From contig NZ_FNRO01000001.1 in assembly GCF_900107745.1 (NCBI RefSeq), forward strand, positions 434,001-498,000: a stretch of 64,000 bases of DNA. Direction: 5' to 3'. Position numbers and translations under genes: made by a program. Shown one piece after another: positions 32,108 through 41,320 of the stretch. The DNA comes from Variovorax sp. YR216. GTDB taxonomy: Bacteria; Pseudomonadota; Gammaproteobacteria; Burkholderiales; Burkholderiaceae_C. The notes beneath the pieces are model-generated. The model did not search any database, had not been told where the DNA came from, and saw only the letters and a list, made by a program, of their open reading frames with translations. The first letter of the stretch is position 1. Each line of letters begins with the position of its first letter.

Positions 32108-32872
32108 ATGAAGTTCATCGTCCTGATCCCGGCACGGCTCGCCTCGACCCGGCTGCCGGACAAGCCGCTGGCCGACATCGCCGGCCTGCCCATGGTGGTG
32201 CGCGTGGCACAGCGCGCGCGCGAATCAACCGCCGGGCGCGTGGTCGTGGCAGGCGATGACACCCGCATCATCGAGGCGTGCGAGGCACACGGCATCGAAG
32301 CGTTGCTCACCCGCAAGGACCATGCGAGCGGCAGCGATCGCCTGTCGGAAGCCTGCACCCAGCTCGGCCTGCCGGACGACGCAACCGTCGTCAACGTCCA
32401 GGGTGACGAGCCGCTCATCGACCCTTCACTGATCGATGCGGTTGCGCAAACGCTCTCGGACCACCCCGGCGCGGCCATGAGCACCGCAGCGCACGCGATC
32501 GATTCGCCGCAGGAATTCACCAATCCCAATGTCGTCAAGACCGTCTTGGACGCGAATGGCTACGCGCTCTACTTCAGCCGCGCGCCGATTCCCTGGTGGC
32601 GCGACGGATTCGCTGATGCGGGCCCGAACAAGCTGCCACTCTCGCCGCCCGCCTTGCGGCATATCGGCATCTACGGCTACCGGGCCGGCTTCGTCCGGCA
32701 GTTTCCGAGTCTTCCTCCGGCACCGGTGGAAGGTACCGAGGCGCTCGAACAGCTACGTGCGCTTTGGCATGGCCACCGCATCGCGGTGCATGTCAGCGAG
32801 CACGCGCCCGGACCTGGCATCGACACCCCAGAGGATCTCGCGCGCGTGCGCGCCCTCTTCGCGGCAACCTAG
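32108..32872 (+). CDS. kdsB: 3-deoxy-manno-octulosonate cytidylyltransferase
   Basis: 254 residues. Makes CMP-Kdo from Kdo and CTP for the LPS inner core. Motifs [39 protein letters not shown] and RHIGIYGYR. Start set at ATG 32108 ([13 protein letters not shown]) to match family length. A TTG at 32096 overlapping the previous stop (TTGA) and better spaced from GAGGAA is a real alternative that adds four residues. Confidence 0.95.
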   Translation: MKFIVLIPARLASTRLPDKPLADIAGLPMVVRVAQRARESTAGRVVVAGDDTRIIEACEAHGIEALLTRKDHASGSDRLSEACTQLGLPDDATVVNVQGDEPLIDPSLIDAVAQTLSDHPGAAMSTAAHAIDSPQEFTNPNVVKTVLDANGYALYFSRAPIPWWRDGFADAGPNKLPLSPPALRHIGIYGYRAGFVRQFPSLPPAPVEGTEALEQLRALWHGHRIAVHVSEHAPGPGIDTPEDLARVRALFAAT

Positions 32873-33637
<765 letters not shown>

Positions 33638-34108
33638 TCAGGCCGGGCTGGAACGCAGCCCGTAGACCTTCCCGTCGACAAACAGGTATTCGACGCGGAT
33701 CACCGCCTCCTTGCCTTCCTTCTGGCCGAAGCCGACGGCGGCCACCTGCGTGCCGGGCTTGATCTCCTGGATCTTCCAGGCCTCCATCCGGGTGAGTGGC
33801 GCCAGTTCAAGCTCCCACTGACGCGTATTGCGGCTCGGCGGCGCTGCCTTCGCAAGAAGCGCGGCTCCATCCACAGGCGCAGTCTGTGCGGGCAAGGCGC
33901 GCTTCGGCAAATCCGCCGGCACCTTCAGATCCGCCGGCACATCGATCATGAGCTCGACGTGCGGGTTCTGCCACTTCACGCTCACCACCCTGCCTTCGAG
34001 ATAAAGCGGGCGGTCCTGGTCGAAGCTGCCCCACCCGTGGTGCGCCCAGGCTGACGACATCGTCGCGGGGACGGATGCGACGGCGAGTAAGAGGCTGCGG
34101 CGTTTCAT
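33638..34108 (-). CDS. DUF6152 family exported protein
   Basis: 156 residues. Signal peptide ending AWA-HH (residue 22), then HHGWGSFDQDRPLYLEGRVVSV and QNPHVELMIDV, the hallmark of DUF6152. A His pair at the mature N-terminus could bind metal, but this is unproven. Last gene of a three-gene minus-strand unit with the membrane protein and asparaginase. Confidence 0.85.
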   Translation of the reverse strand: MKRRSLLLAVASVPATMSSAWAHHGWGSFDQDRPLYLEGRVVSVKWQNPHVELMIDVPADLKVPADLPKRALPAQTAPVDGAALLAKAAPPSRNTRQWELELAPLTRMEAWKIQEIKPGTQVAAVGFGQKEGKEAVIRVEYLFVDGKVYGLRSSPA

Positions 34109-34123
34109 GCGGGCTCCTTTCGA

Positions 34124-34540
34124 TCAGTAGGCGATCCATCGGCCGCAGAACACCACGGCCAGCCAGATCGCAGTGGACGACAACATCTGTATCCGCGCCA
34201 GTGGATCGAGTTTGGCAAGCGAGCCGCGGGCGTGGAACCAGACGGCATTGCAGCCCGCGGCCACGAGCAGTCCCATCTTGAAGACGAAGGCCCGGTTCGC
34301 GAGCAACTCGGATGGTTGGGTTGAGAACATCAGTGCGCCGCTGGCCGCCGCGAGCGCGAAACCGCTCAAGGCGATGGTCAGCGACAGTCGCGCCAGGCCA
34401 TGCACAGGGAGAGTGGCCGCCCGTCCGAACACACGCATCTCGAGCGCCACGAGATTGCCAAGCAGCAGCGCGATCCCGACGATGTGCACGACCTCCAGCG
34501 TCGGATAGACCCAGGTGGTCGTGCGCAGTGCATCGAGCAT
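34124..34540 (-). CDS. Small integral membrane protein (DUF6644-like)
   Basis: 138 residues with four hydrophobic segments (about 12-34, 48-71, 84-104 and 116-135). [24 protein letters not shown] signature with one His is reminiscent of DUF6644/DUF2214-type proteins. It lies 15 bases before the DUF6152 gene, and the two families often occur together. Function unknown. Confidence 0.78.
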   Translation of the reverse strand: MLDALRTTTWVYPTLEVVHIVGIALLLGNLVALEMRVFGRAATLPVHGLARLSLTIALSGFALAAASGALMFSTQPSELLANRAFVFKMGLLVAAGCNAVWFHARGSLAKLDPLARIQMLSSTAIWLAVVFCGRWIAY

Positions 34541-34553
34541 CGGACGGCTCCCG

Positions 34554-35543
34554 TCAAGAGGACTGCGCGCTCCCTGGGAGAAGCTCCAGCGCCAACGCGA
34601 TACGTGCCTTGACCGGCGTCAGCGCGCCCGCGTCGCGCAAGGCTTCGTTCGGCTTCGGGAGAATACGACCCTGCATGCAACGGGTCGCGCGCACGACGGC
34701 GATCCCTGCGGCCTGCGCACGCAATGCGGCCGCCTCCAGCGCATGGTGCAGGGTGCCGTTGCCGGTCGCGGCAAGCACGATGCCCTGCACGGCGTCGGGA
34801 GCACCTCGCTTGCGTTCGGCGACCAACGCATCGACGATCGCGCCCCTCGCCTCGGCGTGGCTCACCAGGATCTCGACGCGCGGCCACGATGCCGCGCTGA
34901 CGACACGATCGAAAACCGGCGTTGCAACCTGCGGCTCGGGCCAATTGCGCAGCACCCGAACGGCGCCCTCCTCCACGTACGCCAACGCGCCGGCATCCCC
35001 GGAGTCGAAGGCATCGAGGCGATAGGTGTGGACCTTCTGCACATCGGTGGCGCCGTGCACGGTCCCCGCGCAAACCGCCACGACGCCTCGCGCACCCGGC
35101 GTCGCTGCGACCACGACGGCATCGCGCACATTCTGAGGACCGTCGGGGGCCAGCGCGGTCGCCGGACGCATCGCACAGGTCAGCACGACGGGCTTGGAGG
35201 CCGACAGCACCGATTGGAGAAAGAAGGCAGTCTCTTCCAGCGTGTCGGTCCCATGCGTGATGACGATGCCCGCCACATCCGCTTCTGCGAGCCAATGCGC
35301 ACACCGCTGTGCAAGCTTCTGCCAGGTCGCAAAGCTCATGTCCTTGCTGTCGATCTGCGACACCTGCTCTGCAAGAAGCGCCACACCGTCGGGCGCCTCG
35401 ATACCCGTCAGCAGGTCCGCGACACCCACCTGCCCGGCGGTGTAGCCGATGTTGTCGCCCGCGTGGCTGGCACGTCCTGCAATCGTGCCGCCAGTGCCAA
35501 GAACGACGACCCGCCGCTTGCCGCCTTGAATGTTTTCGCGCAT
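34554..35543 (-). CDS. L-asparaginase (type II-like, no signal peptide)
   Basis: 329 residues. Hydrolyses asparagine to aspartate. The first nucleophile is in [12 protein letters not shown], the second Thr-Asp pair in [11 protein letters not shown], and the [13 protein letters not shown] segment corresponds to the SMSADG region of AnsB. No Sec signal, so probably cytosolic although the sequence resembles the high-affinity class. It starts 22 bases from the lexA SOS box on the opposite strand. Glutaminase activity is possible. Confidence 0.9.
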   Translation of the reverse strand: MRENIQGGKRRVVVLGTGGTIAGRASHAGDNIGYTAGQVGVADLLTGIEAPDGVALLAEQVSQIDSKDMSFATWQKLAQRCAHWLAEADVAGIVITHGTDTLEETAFFLQSVLSASKPVVLTCAMRPATALAPDGPQNVRDAVVVAATPGARGVVAVCAGTVHGATDVQKVHTYRLDAFDSGDAGALAYVEEGAVRVLRNWPEPQVATPVFDRVVSAASWPRVEILVSHAEARGAIVDALVAERKRGAPDAVQGIVLAATGNGTLHHALEAAALRAQAAGIAVVRATRCMQGRILPKPNEALRDAGALTPVKARIALALELLPGSAQSS

Positions 35544-35546
35544 TGC

Positions 35547-35599
35547 TTGCCAATCCCAGGGAAACTGGTTAAAAATACAGGTACTGGATATGCACCCAG
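35547..35599 (+). promoter_or_regulatory. lexA promoter with two tandem SOS boxes
   Basis: TTGCCA (35547-35552), 17 bases and TAAAAA (35570-35575) form a promoter. Two CTG-N10-CAG LexA boxes overlap or follow it: 35565-35580 (GTTAAAAATA core) and 35584-35599 (GATATGCACC core), 19 bases apart. The first, with the A/T-rich core, is the better match. LexA should therefore repress its own gene. Confidence 0.85.
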
Positions 35600-35615
35600 T
35601 CCTTCAGGAGTCACC

Positions 35616-36290
35616 ATGCAGTTCGCCGTCAAGCTTACCGCCCGCCAGCAGCAGATTCTGGACTTGATTCAAAGCGCCATCGCCCGCACCGGCGCCCCGC
35701 CGACGCGCGCCGAGATCGCGGCCGAGCTGGGCTTCAAGTCGGCCAATGCGGCGGAAGAGCATCTGCAGGCATTGGCGCGCAAGGGCGTCATCGAACTGGT
35801 GAGCGGCACTTCGCGAGGCATCCGCCTCAAGGGCGAAGCGCTGCGCGCGCTCAACGAATCGCGGAACAACCAGTATTCGCTGTCCCTGCCCGGCATGGCG
35901 CAGCTTGCGCTGCCACTGATCGGCCGGGTCGCCGCCGGCTCACCGATCCTCGCGCAGGAGCACATCGACCAGACCTACTACGTCGAGAACACGCTGTTCC
36001 AGCGCCAGCCCGACTATCTCCTCAAGGTGCGCGGCATGTCGATGCGCGACGCCGGCATCATGGACGGCGACCTTCTCGCGGTGCAAGCCACCAAGGAAGC
36101 TCGCAACGGGCAGATCGTGGTTGCCCGCCTGGGCGATGAGGTCACCGTCAAGCGTCTCAAGCGGAACAAGCAGGTCATCGAGCTGCACGCTGAAAATCCC
36201 GACTACCCCACGATCGTTGTTCAGCCCGGCGAACCCTTCGAGATCGAAGGCCTCGCGGTCGGGCTGATACGCAACACGATGTTGATGTAG
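35616..36290 (+). CDS. lexA: LexA SOS repressor
   Basis: 224 residues. N-terminal winged helix ([39 protein letters not shown]), self-cleavage site Ala107-Gly108 in VAAGSP, and catalytic Ser142 (GMSMRDAG) and Lys179 (VTVKRL). CAGGAG precedes the ATG. Autoregulated through two upstream SOS boxes. No imuAB or dnaE2 follows, unlike some relatives. Confidence 0.98.
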   Translation: MQFAVKLTARQQQILDLIQSAIARTGAPPTRAEIAAELGFKSANAAEEHLQALARKGVIELVSGTSRGIRLKGEALRALNESRNNQYSLSLPGMAQLALPLIGRVAAGSPILAQEHIDQTYYVENTLFQRQPDYLLKVRGMSMRDAGIMDGDLLAVQATKEARNGQIVVARLGDEVTVKRLKRNKQVIELHAENPDYPTIVVQPGEPFEIEGLAVGLIRNTMLM

Positions 36291-36435
36291 CCATCCGTAC
36301 AGGTCAACGCGACGAAAGCTGCGTTCGCCTCATGACCATCCGCGACAGGTGGCGGGCGTATGGCACTAGCCATCACCCTGTCGAGGCAATGAAAGCAATC
36401 CTGCCTGTGTTCAATCTCTACCTCCTGGAGTTCAC

Positions 36436-36777
36436 ATGGGAATCGCTCTTCTCAGCATCGTCGACCTGTTCACGCCCCTGCAGTCGCTGGCCGATCGCTG
36501 GATGCCGGCACGGCGCTCGCGTCACGTCAATTCATCGGGATTGCGCTATGTTGGCGTCCGCCCAAGCTGCGCATCGCGGCAGAGTCCCGCAGTCCGGGAT
36601 GCGTCCGCCAGCGCGCGGCCGCTGCGCGTCGTTCGCATGGTCGATGCTCAACAGCCCCATCGGCACCCGGGCCGGGTGGTCATCTCCGGTCGCATGGCGG
36701 ATGTGTGCGCGGAGCTCGACCGACTGGCCGCGCTCGAAGCCGCGGACGCGGCCGGCCATTGCGCCCGCATGCATTGA
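36436..36777 (+). CDS. Conserved hypothetical protein of unknown function
   Basis: 113 residues starting MGIALLSIVDLF after CTGGAG (good ribosome binding site). The middle is Arg/Ser-rich and low in complexity. The C-terminal part RVVISGRMADVCAELDRLAALEA looks like a short folded motif, a beta hairpin plus helix, that I believe recurs in small Burkholderiales proteins. No signal peptide or membrane segment is certain. Ends before a perfect hairpin. It follows lexA by 145 bases but no SOS box lies in between. Confidence 0.65.
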   Translation: MGIALLSIVDLFTPLQSLADRWMPARRSRHVNSSGLRYVGVRPSCASRQSPAVRDASASARPLRVVRMVDAQQPHRHPGRVVISGRMADVCAELDRLAALEAADAAGHCARMH

Positions 36778-36798
36778 AACCCCAACCCGGCGTTGCGT

Positions 36799-36822
36799 GC
36801 ATTGCCCGACGCCGGGCAATGC
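36799..36822. terminator. Perfect 10-bp hairpin, possible terminator
   Basis: GCATTGCCCG, loop ACGC, CGGGCAATGC. No T-run follows on either strand, so termination would need Rho or a protein. It lies between the small orphan gene and the 2-hydroxyacid dehydrogenase and could instead be an operator. Confidence 0.4.
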
Positions 36823-36863
36823 GCCGACACAGCCGGCGGGTCGTGCAAGGCACAATGCACGCC

Positions 36864-37871
36864 ATGAATATTGTGATCCTCGACGACTACCAGGACGCGG
36901 TACGCAAGCTGCAGTGCGCCTCCAAGCTCGATGCCTATGCAGCCAAGGTTTACACGAACACCGTCAAGGGTATCGGGCAGCTCTCGGTTCGACTCAAGGA
37001 TGCCGAAGTGATCGTGCTGATCCGGGAACGCACTCACATCTCGCGGCAGTTGATCGAGAAGCTGCCCAAGCTGAGGCTCATCTCCCAGACCGGCCGCGTC
37101 GGCAGCCACATCGATGTGAACGCCTGTTCAGAGCTCGGCATCGCAGTGGCCGAAGGCACCGGGTCTCCGCAAGCGCCGGCTGAACTCACCTGGGCACTGA
37201 TCATGGCGGCAATGCGTCGTCTGCCCCAGTACATCAGCAACCTGAAGCACGGCGCCTGGCAGCAGTCGGGGCTCAAGTCGGCATCCATGCCCGCGAATTT
37301 CGGACTGGGTTCCGTGCTCAAGGGCAAGACGCTCTGCGTCTGGGGCTACGGACGCATCGGGCAATTGGTCGCGCGCTACGGCCAGGCGTTCGGCATGCAG
37401 GTGGTCATCTGGGGACGCGAGCAGAGTCTTGCCAAGGCGCGGTCCGACGGCTTTCAGGTCGCGCCGAATCGCGAAGCCTTCTTCGCGGCGGCTGACGTGC
37501 TGTCGGTCCATCTCCGCCTCACGGAGGAAACCCGCGCACTCGTCACACTTGAGGACCTGTCGCGCATGAAGCCGACCTCCCTGTTCGTGAACACCTCGCG
37601 CGCCGAGTTGGTCGAGCAGGACGCGCTCCTCGCGGCGCTCAATCGCGGCCGGCCCGGTCTGGCGGCCATCGATGTCTTCGAAAGCGAACCACCGCTGCAG
37701 GGCCACGCCCTGCTCCGTCTCGAGAACTGCATCTGCACGCCGCACATCGGCTATGTCGAGCAGGAAAGCTACGAGATGTACTTCGGGCAGGCGTTCGACA
37801 ACGTCGTGAGCTTCATCAAGGGCAATCCGACGAACATCGTCAATCCCGGCGCGCTGCAGGTCCGCCGTTGA
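36864..37871 (+). CDS. D-2-hydroxyacid dehydrogenase family protein
   Basis: 335 residues. NAD-binding Rossmann motif GYGRIGQLVARYG (about residues 164-176), and the catalytic Arg, Glu and His in FVNTSRAELV, DVFESEPPLQG and CTPHIGYV. Phosphoglycerate/glyoxylate-reductase-like, cytosolic. Start at ATG 36864 (MNIVILDDYQDAV); an ATG three codons earlier (36855) is possible. Its stop overlaps the transporter start (TTGA), so enzyme and exporter are one unit. Substrate unknown. Confidence 0.9.
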   Translation: MNIVILDDYQDAVRKLQCASKLDAYAAKVYTNTVKGIGQLSVRLKDAEVIVLIRERTHISRQLIEKLPKLRLISQTGRVGSHIDVNACSELGIAVAEGTGSPQAPAELTWALIMAAMRRLPQYISNLKHGAWQQSGLKSASMPANFGLGSVLKGKTLCVWGYGRIGQLVARYGQAFGMQVVIWGREQSLAKARSDGFQVAPNREAFFAAADVLSVHLRLTEETRALVTLEDLSRMKPTSLFVNTSRAELVEQDALLAALNRGRPGLAAIDVFESEPPLQGHALLRLENCICTPHIGYVEQESYEMYFGQAFDNVVSFIKGNPTNIVNPGALQVRR

Positions 37872-39040
37872 AGCAGCCCGCACTGCCGGCCGCCTTGTGG
37901 GCCCTGCTGGCGGGCAACTTCGTGATCGGCACGGGTGTCATGGTGGTGCCCGGCACGCTCAACGAGCTCAGCTCGTCACTCCAGGTCGGCGCGGCGACCG
38001 CCGGCCAGCTCATCACTGCCGCCGCCGTGGTGATGTGTGTCGGCGCCCCGCTGCTGGCGGCGCTGGTCGCCGGTTGGGACCGGCGCGTGCTGCTGGCCTG
38101 CACGATGCTCTGGTATGCCTGCGGTCATCTGGTCTCCACCCTGATGCCCACCTTCGGCGCCCTGCTGCCGGTTCGCATGTTGACGGTGATCGCGCCGGCG
38201 ATCTTCACGGCTCAGGCGGCCGCGTGTGCGGGACTGCTGGTGCCGTCGGAGCAACGCGGGCGCGCCGTGACCTTCGTCTTCCTGGGCTGGTCCATGGCTT
38301 CGGTGCTGGGCCTGCCCCTTGGCGCCCTGATCGGAGGCCACCTGGGCTGGCGTGCAGCCTTCGGCACCATTGCGCTGCTTTCGTTGATGAGTGCCGGCTG
38401 GATATGGCTGAAGCTGCCGTCCGGCATCCGCCCCGCCGCGTTGTCGCGCGATGCCTGGGGGCGTGTCCTCAAGAGCCCGCTCCTGATGGGCGTGGTCTGT
38501 GTGACGGCGCTACAGGGCTCCGGCCAGTTCGTGCTGTTCAGCTACTTCGCCCCCATCCTGAAGGAGCGGCTCGGCGCCGACGCAACGCAGCTCGGGCTGA
38601 TCTGGGCGTGGTTCGGAGCCTGTGGCGTGGTGGGCAACATGCTGGTGAGCCGCTATGTCGATCGCCTCGGCGCATCGCGCATGGTCTTGCTGACGACGGC
38701 GCTGATCGCATTGAGCCTGCTCCTCTGGCCTCTGGGTGTCAGCCTGGCCTGGCTGGCCGTCCTGCTCACGCCGTGGGGGTTGGGCTGCTTCGCGACCAAT
38801 TCGGCGCAGCAGGCTCGGCTGGTGTCGCTGTCTCCCGCCCTTGCGCCGGGCTCGGTCGCGCTGAACAGTTCCGGGATCTACATCGGCCAGGCCATCGGCG
38901 CCGGCGCGGGCGGCTGGCTGCTCGCCAACGGCGCGATCGGCTGGATGAACTGGGTCGGCTTCACGACGGTGCTCGCCGCACTTGCGCTGAGCGTCTCGGT
39001 CGACAGGGCGCAGAGGCGCGCCCCTGCCGTCAGCGTTTGA
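37868..39040 (+). CDS. MFS transporter (drug/arabinose-efflux type)
   Basis: 390 residues with 12 predicted helices. N-terminal AGNFVIGTGVMVVPGTLNELS and the loop 2-3 motif AALVAGWDRR resemble DHA1-type efflux proteins such as AraJ or YdhP. TTG start in a TTGA overlap with the dehydrogenase. Its last 11 bases overlap, tail to tail, the end of the FimV-like gene. Substrate unknown. Confidence 0.9.
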   Translation: MKQPALPAALWALLAGNFVIGTGVMVVPGTLNELSSSLQVGAATAGQLITAAAVVMCVGAPLLAALVAGWDRRVLLACTMLWYACGHLVSTLMPTFGALLPVRMLTVIAPAIFTAQAAACAGLLVPSEQRGRAVTFVFLGWSMASVLGLPLGALIGGHLGWRAAFGTIALLSLMSAGWIWLKLPSGIRPAALSRDAWGRVLKSPLLMGVVCVTALQGSGQFVLFSYFAPILKERLGADATQLGLIWAWFGACGVVGNMLVSRYVDRLGASRMVLLTTALIALSLLLWPLGVSLAWLAVLLTPWGLGCFATNSAQQARLVSLSPALAPGSVALNSSGIYIGQAIGAGAGGWLLANGAIGWMNWVGFTTVLAALALSVSVDRAQRRAPAVSV

Positions 39041-41237
39041 TCGACTTCGCCTTCGGCGCGATCTCGGCCTCGGTGGCCGGATCGAAGAGTTCGAAATCGA
39101 TGATGTGAGGATCGCTCGACGGGGCCGGCGGCTTCGGGGGCTCGATCGGCGTCGGCATGGTTTCGTAGGCTGTCTTGTCGAACTCTGCGAGGTCCAGCTC
39201 CGGCGGCGGCACGGCGCGCGGCGGAGCCTCCCGCTCCTCGCCTTGCGCCGGCATGACCGGCGCGTCAGGGACCATCACCGTGTCGTGGTGCAGCCTGTCG
39301 TCGATCGAACCAAAGATCGAAGGAGGCAGCGTCGGCCCGTCATGCATGACGGGCGGCATCGTGTCGGGCCAGAGCGGCGCGGTGGCGGTTGGTGAATGCG
39401 TGTCCGTGAACGGCGCAGGCATCTCCGCAGCGGGCGGTGCGGTGTCGGGCTCGGGCTCGGGCTCGATCACCTCCTTGGCCAGGCCGTAGAGAAGCAGAAG
39501 CTCCTGGTACGCCGCGAGATCGAAGGCACCGTCTTCGTGGACGCCGGGCTTGCGGAAGATCAGTTCCTCGATCAGCGCCAGCGTGCTCGGCGCCGGCCAT
39601 TGCGATTCGATGCGCGCGAGCGCGCTACGGTAGTGCTCCAGTCCCTTGCCTGCGTCGGTGTACTTGTCGAACGGCGGCACATCGGCATTGAACGCACGTT
39701 CGAACTCCTCGGCGAGATGCGCGTAGTCCTCGCGGCGGTCGAGCGAATGGTAGATGCGCAACAAGTCGAGGTACGCCAGCGCGCTCGTGCCCGGGTTGGC
39801 GGCGATGTGCTCGCGCAACACGTCGATCGCCTGGTCATGCTGGCCGAGCGAGAGAAAGAAATCCGACTGCTGCTGCACGTCGAACAGTTCTTCGGTGTTG
39901 ACCGGGCGGGCTGCGGCGCCTTCGAGCGGTCGCGCGGCGGGCGGCGGCGCGCCGGCCTCGTCATCGTCGTCCGGCGCCAGAGGTGCAAAGGGCGTGGCGC
40001 CGAAGGTCGTCATGCCGAGCGTACGCTTCCTGGGCGGTTCGTCCTCGGAATCGGGGTCCGATTCGCCTTCATCGAGCAGCCCGCCATCGCGGCGCAGCCG
40101 CTTGGAACTGCCTGTGCCTTCGGGCTGCAGCACCGATTCGCGCCACCACGCAGAGGCCGCGGCACGGCGATTCGCGCGCCACAGGAGCAGAAGAGCGACC
40201 AGCGCCAGTAGCAGTCCGGCAATCAGGGCATAGACCAGCGGATTGCGGAACTGGCTCTCACGAGCCTGAGCGAGCTCGCTGCGCAATTCGAGGAGCGCGC
40301 GCTGGTTCTGCGCGGTCTGTTCGCGCAACGCGGCCAGTGTGGCTTCGAGTTCCTTGTTGCGCGGGTTCTCGCGCTGCGCCTGTTCGGCAGCGGGATTCAT
40401 CGCGCCCCACAGCGCAGCGGCAGCGGCGCGGCGGGCCGGATCCTCGACCGGTGGCGGCACGAGCTGGGCGGTGGTCTTCAGCCCGTTGTCCCTGGCTGGC
40501 TCGGGCTCGAGCGCTTCGACCTGCAGCCGGGGACCTGTTGCAACGGATTCAGTCTTCGTCGGAGCGACCGGTGTCGGCCGAGCAGCGGGCACTGCGCGCG
40601 GGATGACCGGCGCGGCGCGGCGCGGCGCCGCAGCCACGGGGGCACTTGCCTGCGGTGCGGCGGCCTGTGCGGTGTTTTCGCGTTCTGCCGAAGAGCGTGC
40701 CGCGGCACGGCGTGCCGTCGGACTACCGGAACCATCGGGACTCGCGACACCACCGCCGCCCCCACTCGCCGAGCGAGATGCGGACCGTGCAGGCTGTCTT
40801 TGCACCGGCACCGCATCGGACGACGGCCGCGCACCCGCTATCGCCACACCCGGCGGCGTGACATCGGAAGGCACGTCGGCCAGAAGCACATAGCTGCGTG
40901 TCGACTTCATGTCGCAGCCCGCGCGCACCGTGATCGTGACGACGGGCTCATCGACCGGAGCGGTCGTGCGCACACGAATGTTGGAATTGCCGGGGCTGCT
41001 GCCCGACTCGAGGGAAACAGTCACCCGGCGTTCGAGCATGGGCGTGTCGCCCTGCAGCACCTCGGCCCCGAGACACAAGGACCCACCGGCTTCTGCCGCG
41101 TCGAGCGCCAGGGGAATCACCATGTCGATCGGCTTGCCGATCCAGACGGCACCTTGCGGGCGCCCGATCGTCAAGGCGGGTGATTCGAGGGCGACTCCGA
41201 GGAGGAGCAGGCTCGCCGCTAAGCGTGGGAGTTGCAA
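39030..41237 (-). CDS. FimV/HubP-like inner-membrane TPR protein
   Basis: 735 residues. Signal peptide (1-21), then a FimV N-terminal domain (ALTIGRPQGAVWIGKPIDMVIPL), an Ala/Pro/Arg-rich linker, a coiled coil (about 285-325), one membrane helix (331-352), and an acidic cytosolic part with TPR-like helices (ATGC-terminal DLLRIYHSLDRREDYAHLAEEFERAFN, about residues 492-519). FimV proteins organise the cell pole, type IV pili and chemosensory arrays. Smaller than P. aeruginosa FimV (919) and I see no LysM domain. TTG start. No pilus genes are nearby. Confidence 0.85.
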   Translation of the reverse strand: MQLPRLAASLLLLGVALESPALTIGRPQGAVWIGKPIDMVIPLALDAAEAGGSLCLGAEVLQGDTPMLERRVTVSLESGSSPGNSNIRVRTTAPVDEPVVTITVRAGCDMKSTRSYVLLADVPSDVTPPGVAIAGARPSSDAVPVQRQPARSASRSASGGGGGVASPDGSGSPTARRAAARSSAERENTAQAAAPQASAPVAAAPRRAAPVIPRAVPAARPTPVAPTKTESVATGPRLQVEALEPEPARDNGLKTTAQLVPPPVEDPARRAAAAALWGAMNPAAEQAQRENPRNKELEATLAALREQTAQNQRALLELRSELAQARESQFRNPLVYALIAGLLLALVALLLLWRANRRAAASAWWRESVLQPEGTGSSKRLRRDGGLLDEGESDPDSEDEPPRKRTLGMTTFGATPFAPLAPDDDDEAGAPPPAARPLEGAAARPVNTEELFDVQQQSDFFLSLGQHDQAIDVLREHIAANPGTSALAYLDLLRIYHSLDRREDYAHLAEEFERAFNADVPPFDKYTDAGKGLEHYRSALARIESQWPAPSTLALIEELIFRKPGVHEDGAFDLAAYQELLLLYGLAKEVIEPEPEPDTAPPAAEMPAPFTDTHSPTATAPLWPDTMPPVMHDGPTLPPSIFGSIDDRLHHDTVMVPDAPVMPAQGEEREAPPRAVPPPELDLAEFDKTAYETMPTPIEPPKPPAPSSDPHIIDFELFDPATEAEIAPKAKSIKR

Positions 41238-41320
41238 AATGGGATGCGAAAAGCAATCAAAAGTTGACGCATTCTGACACGGTGGTCAGCCCCCCCTATT
41301 CACCGAGAGACAATTATCAA

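Noticed and set aside
33645..33662. GGGCTG...CAGCCC hairpin as terminator of adk
   Set aside because: It lies within the end of the opposite gene, has a short stem and no T-run.
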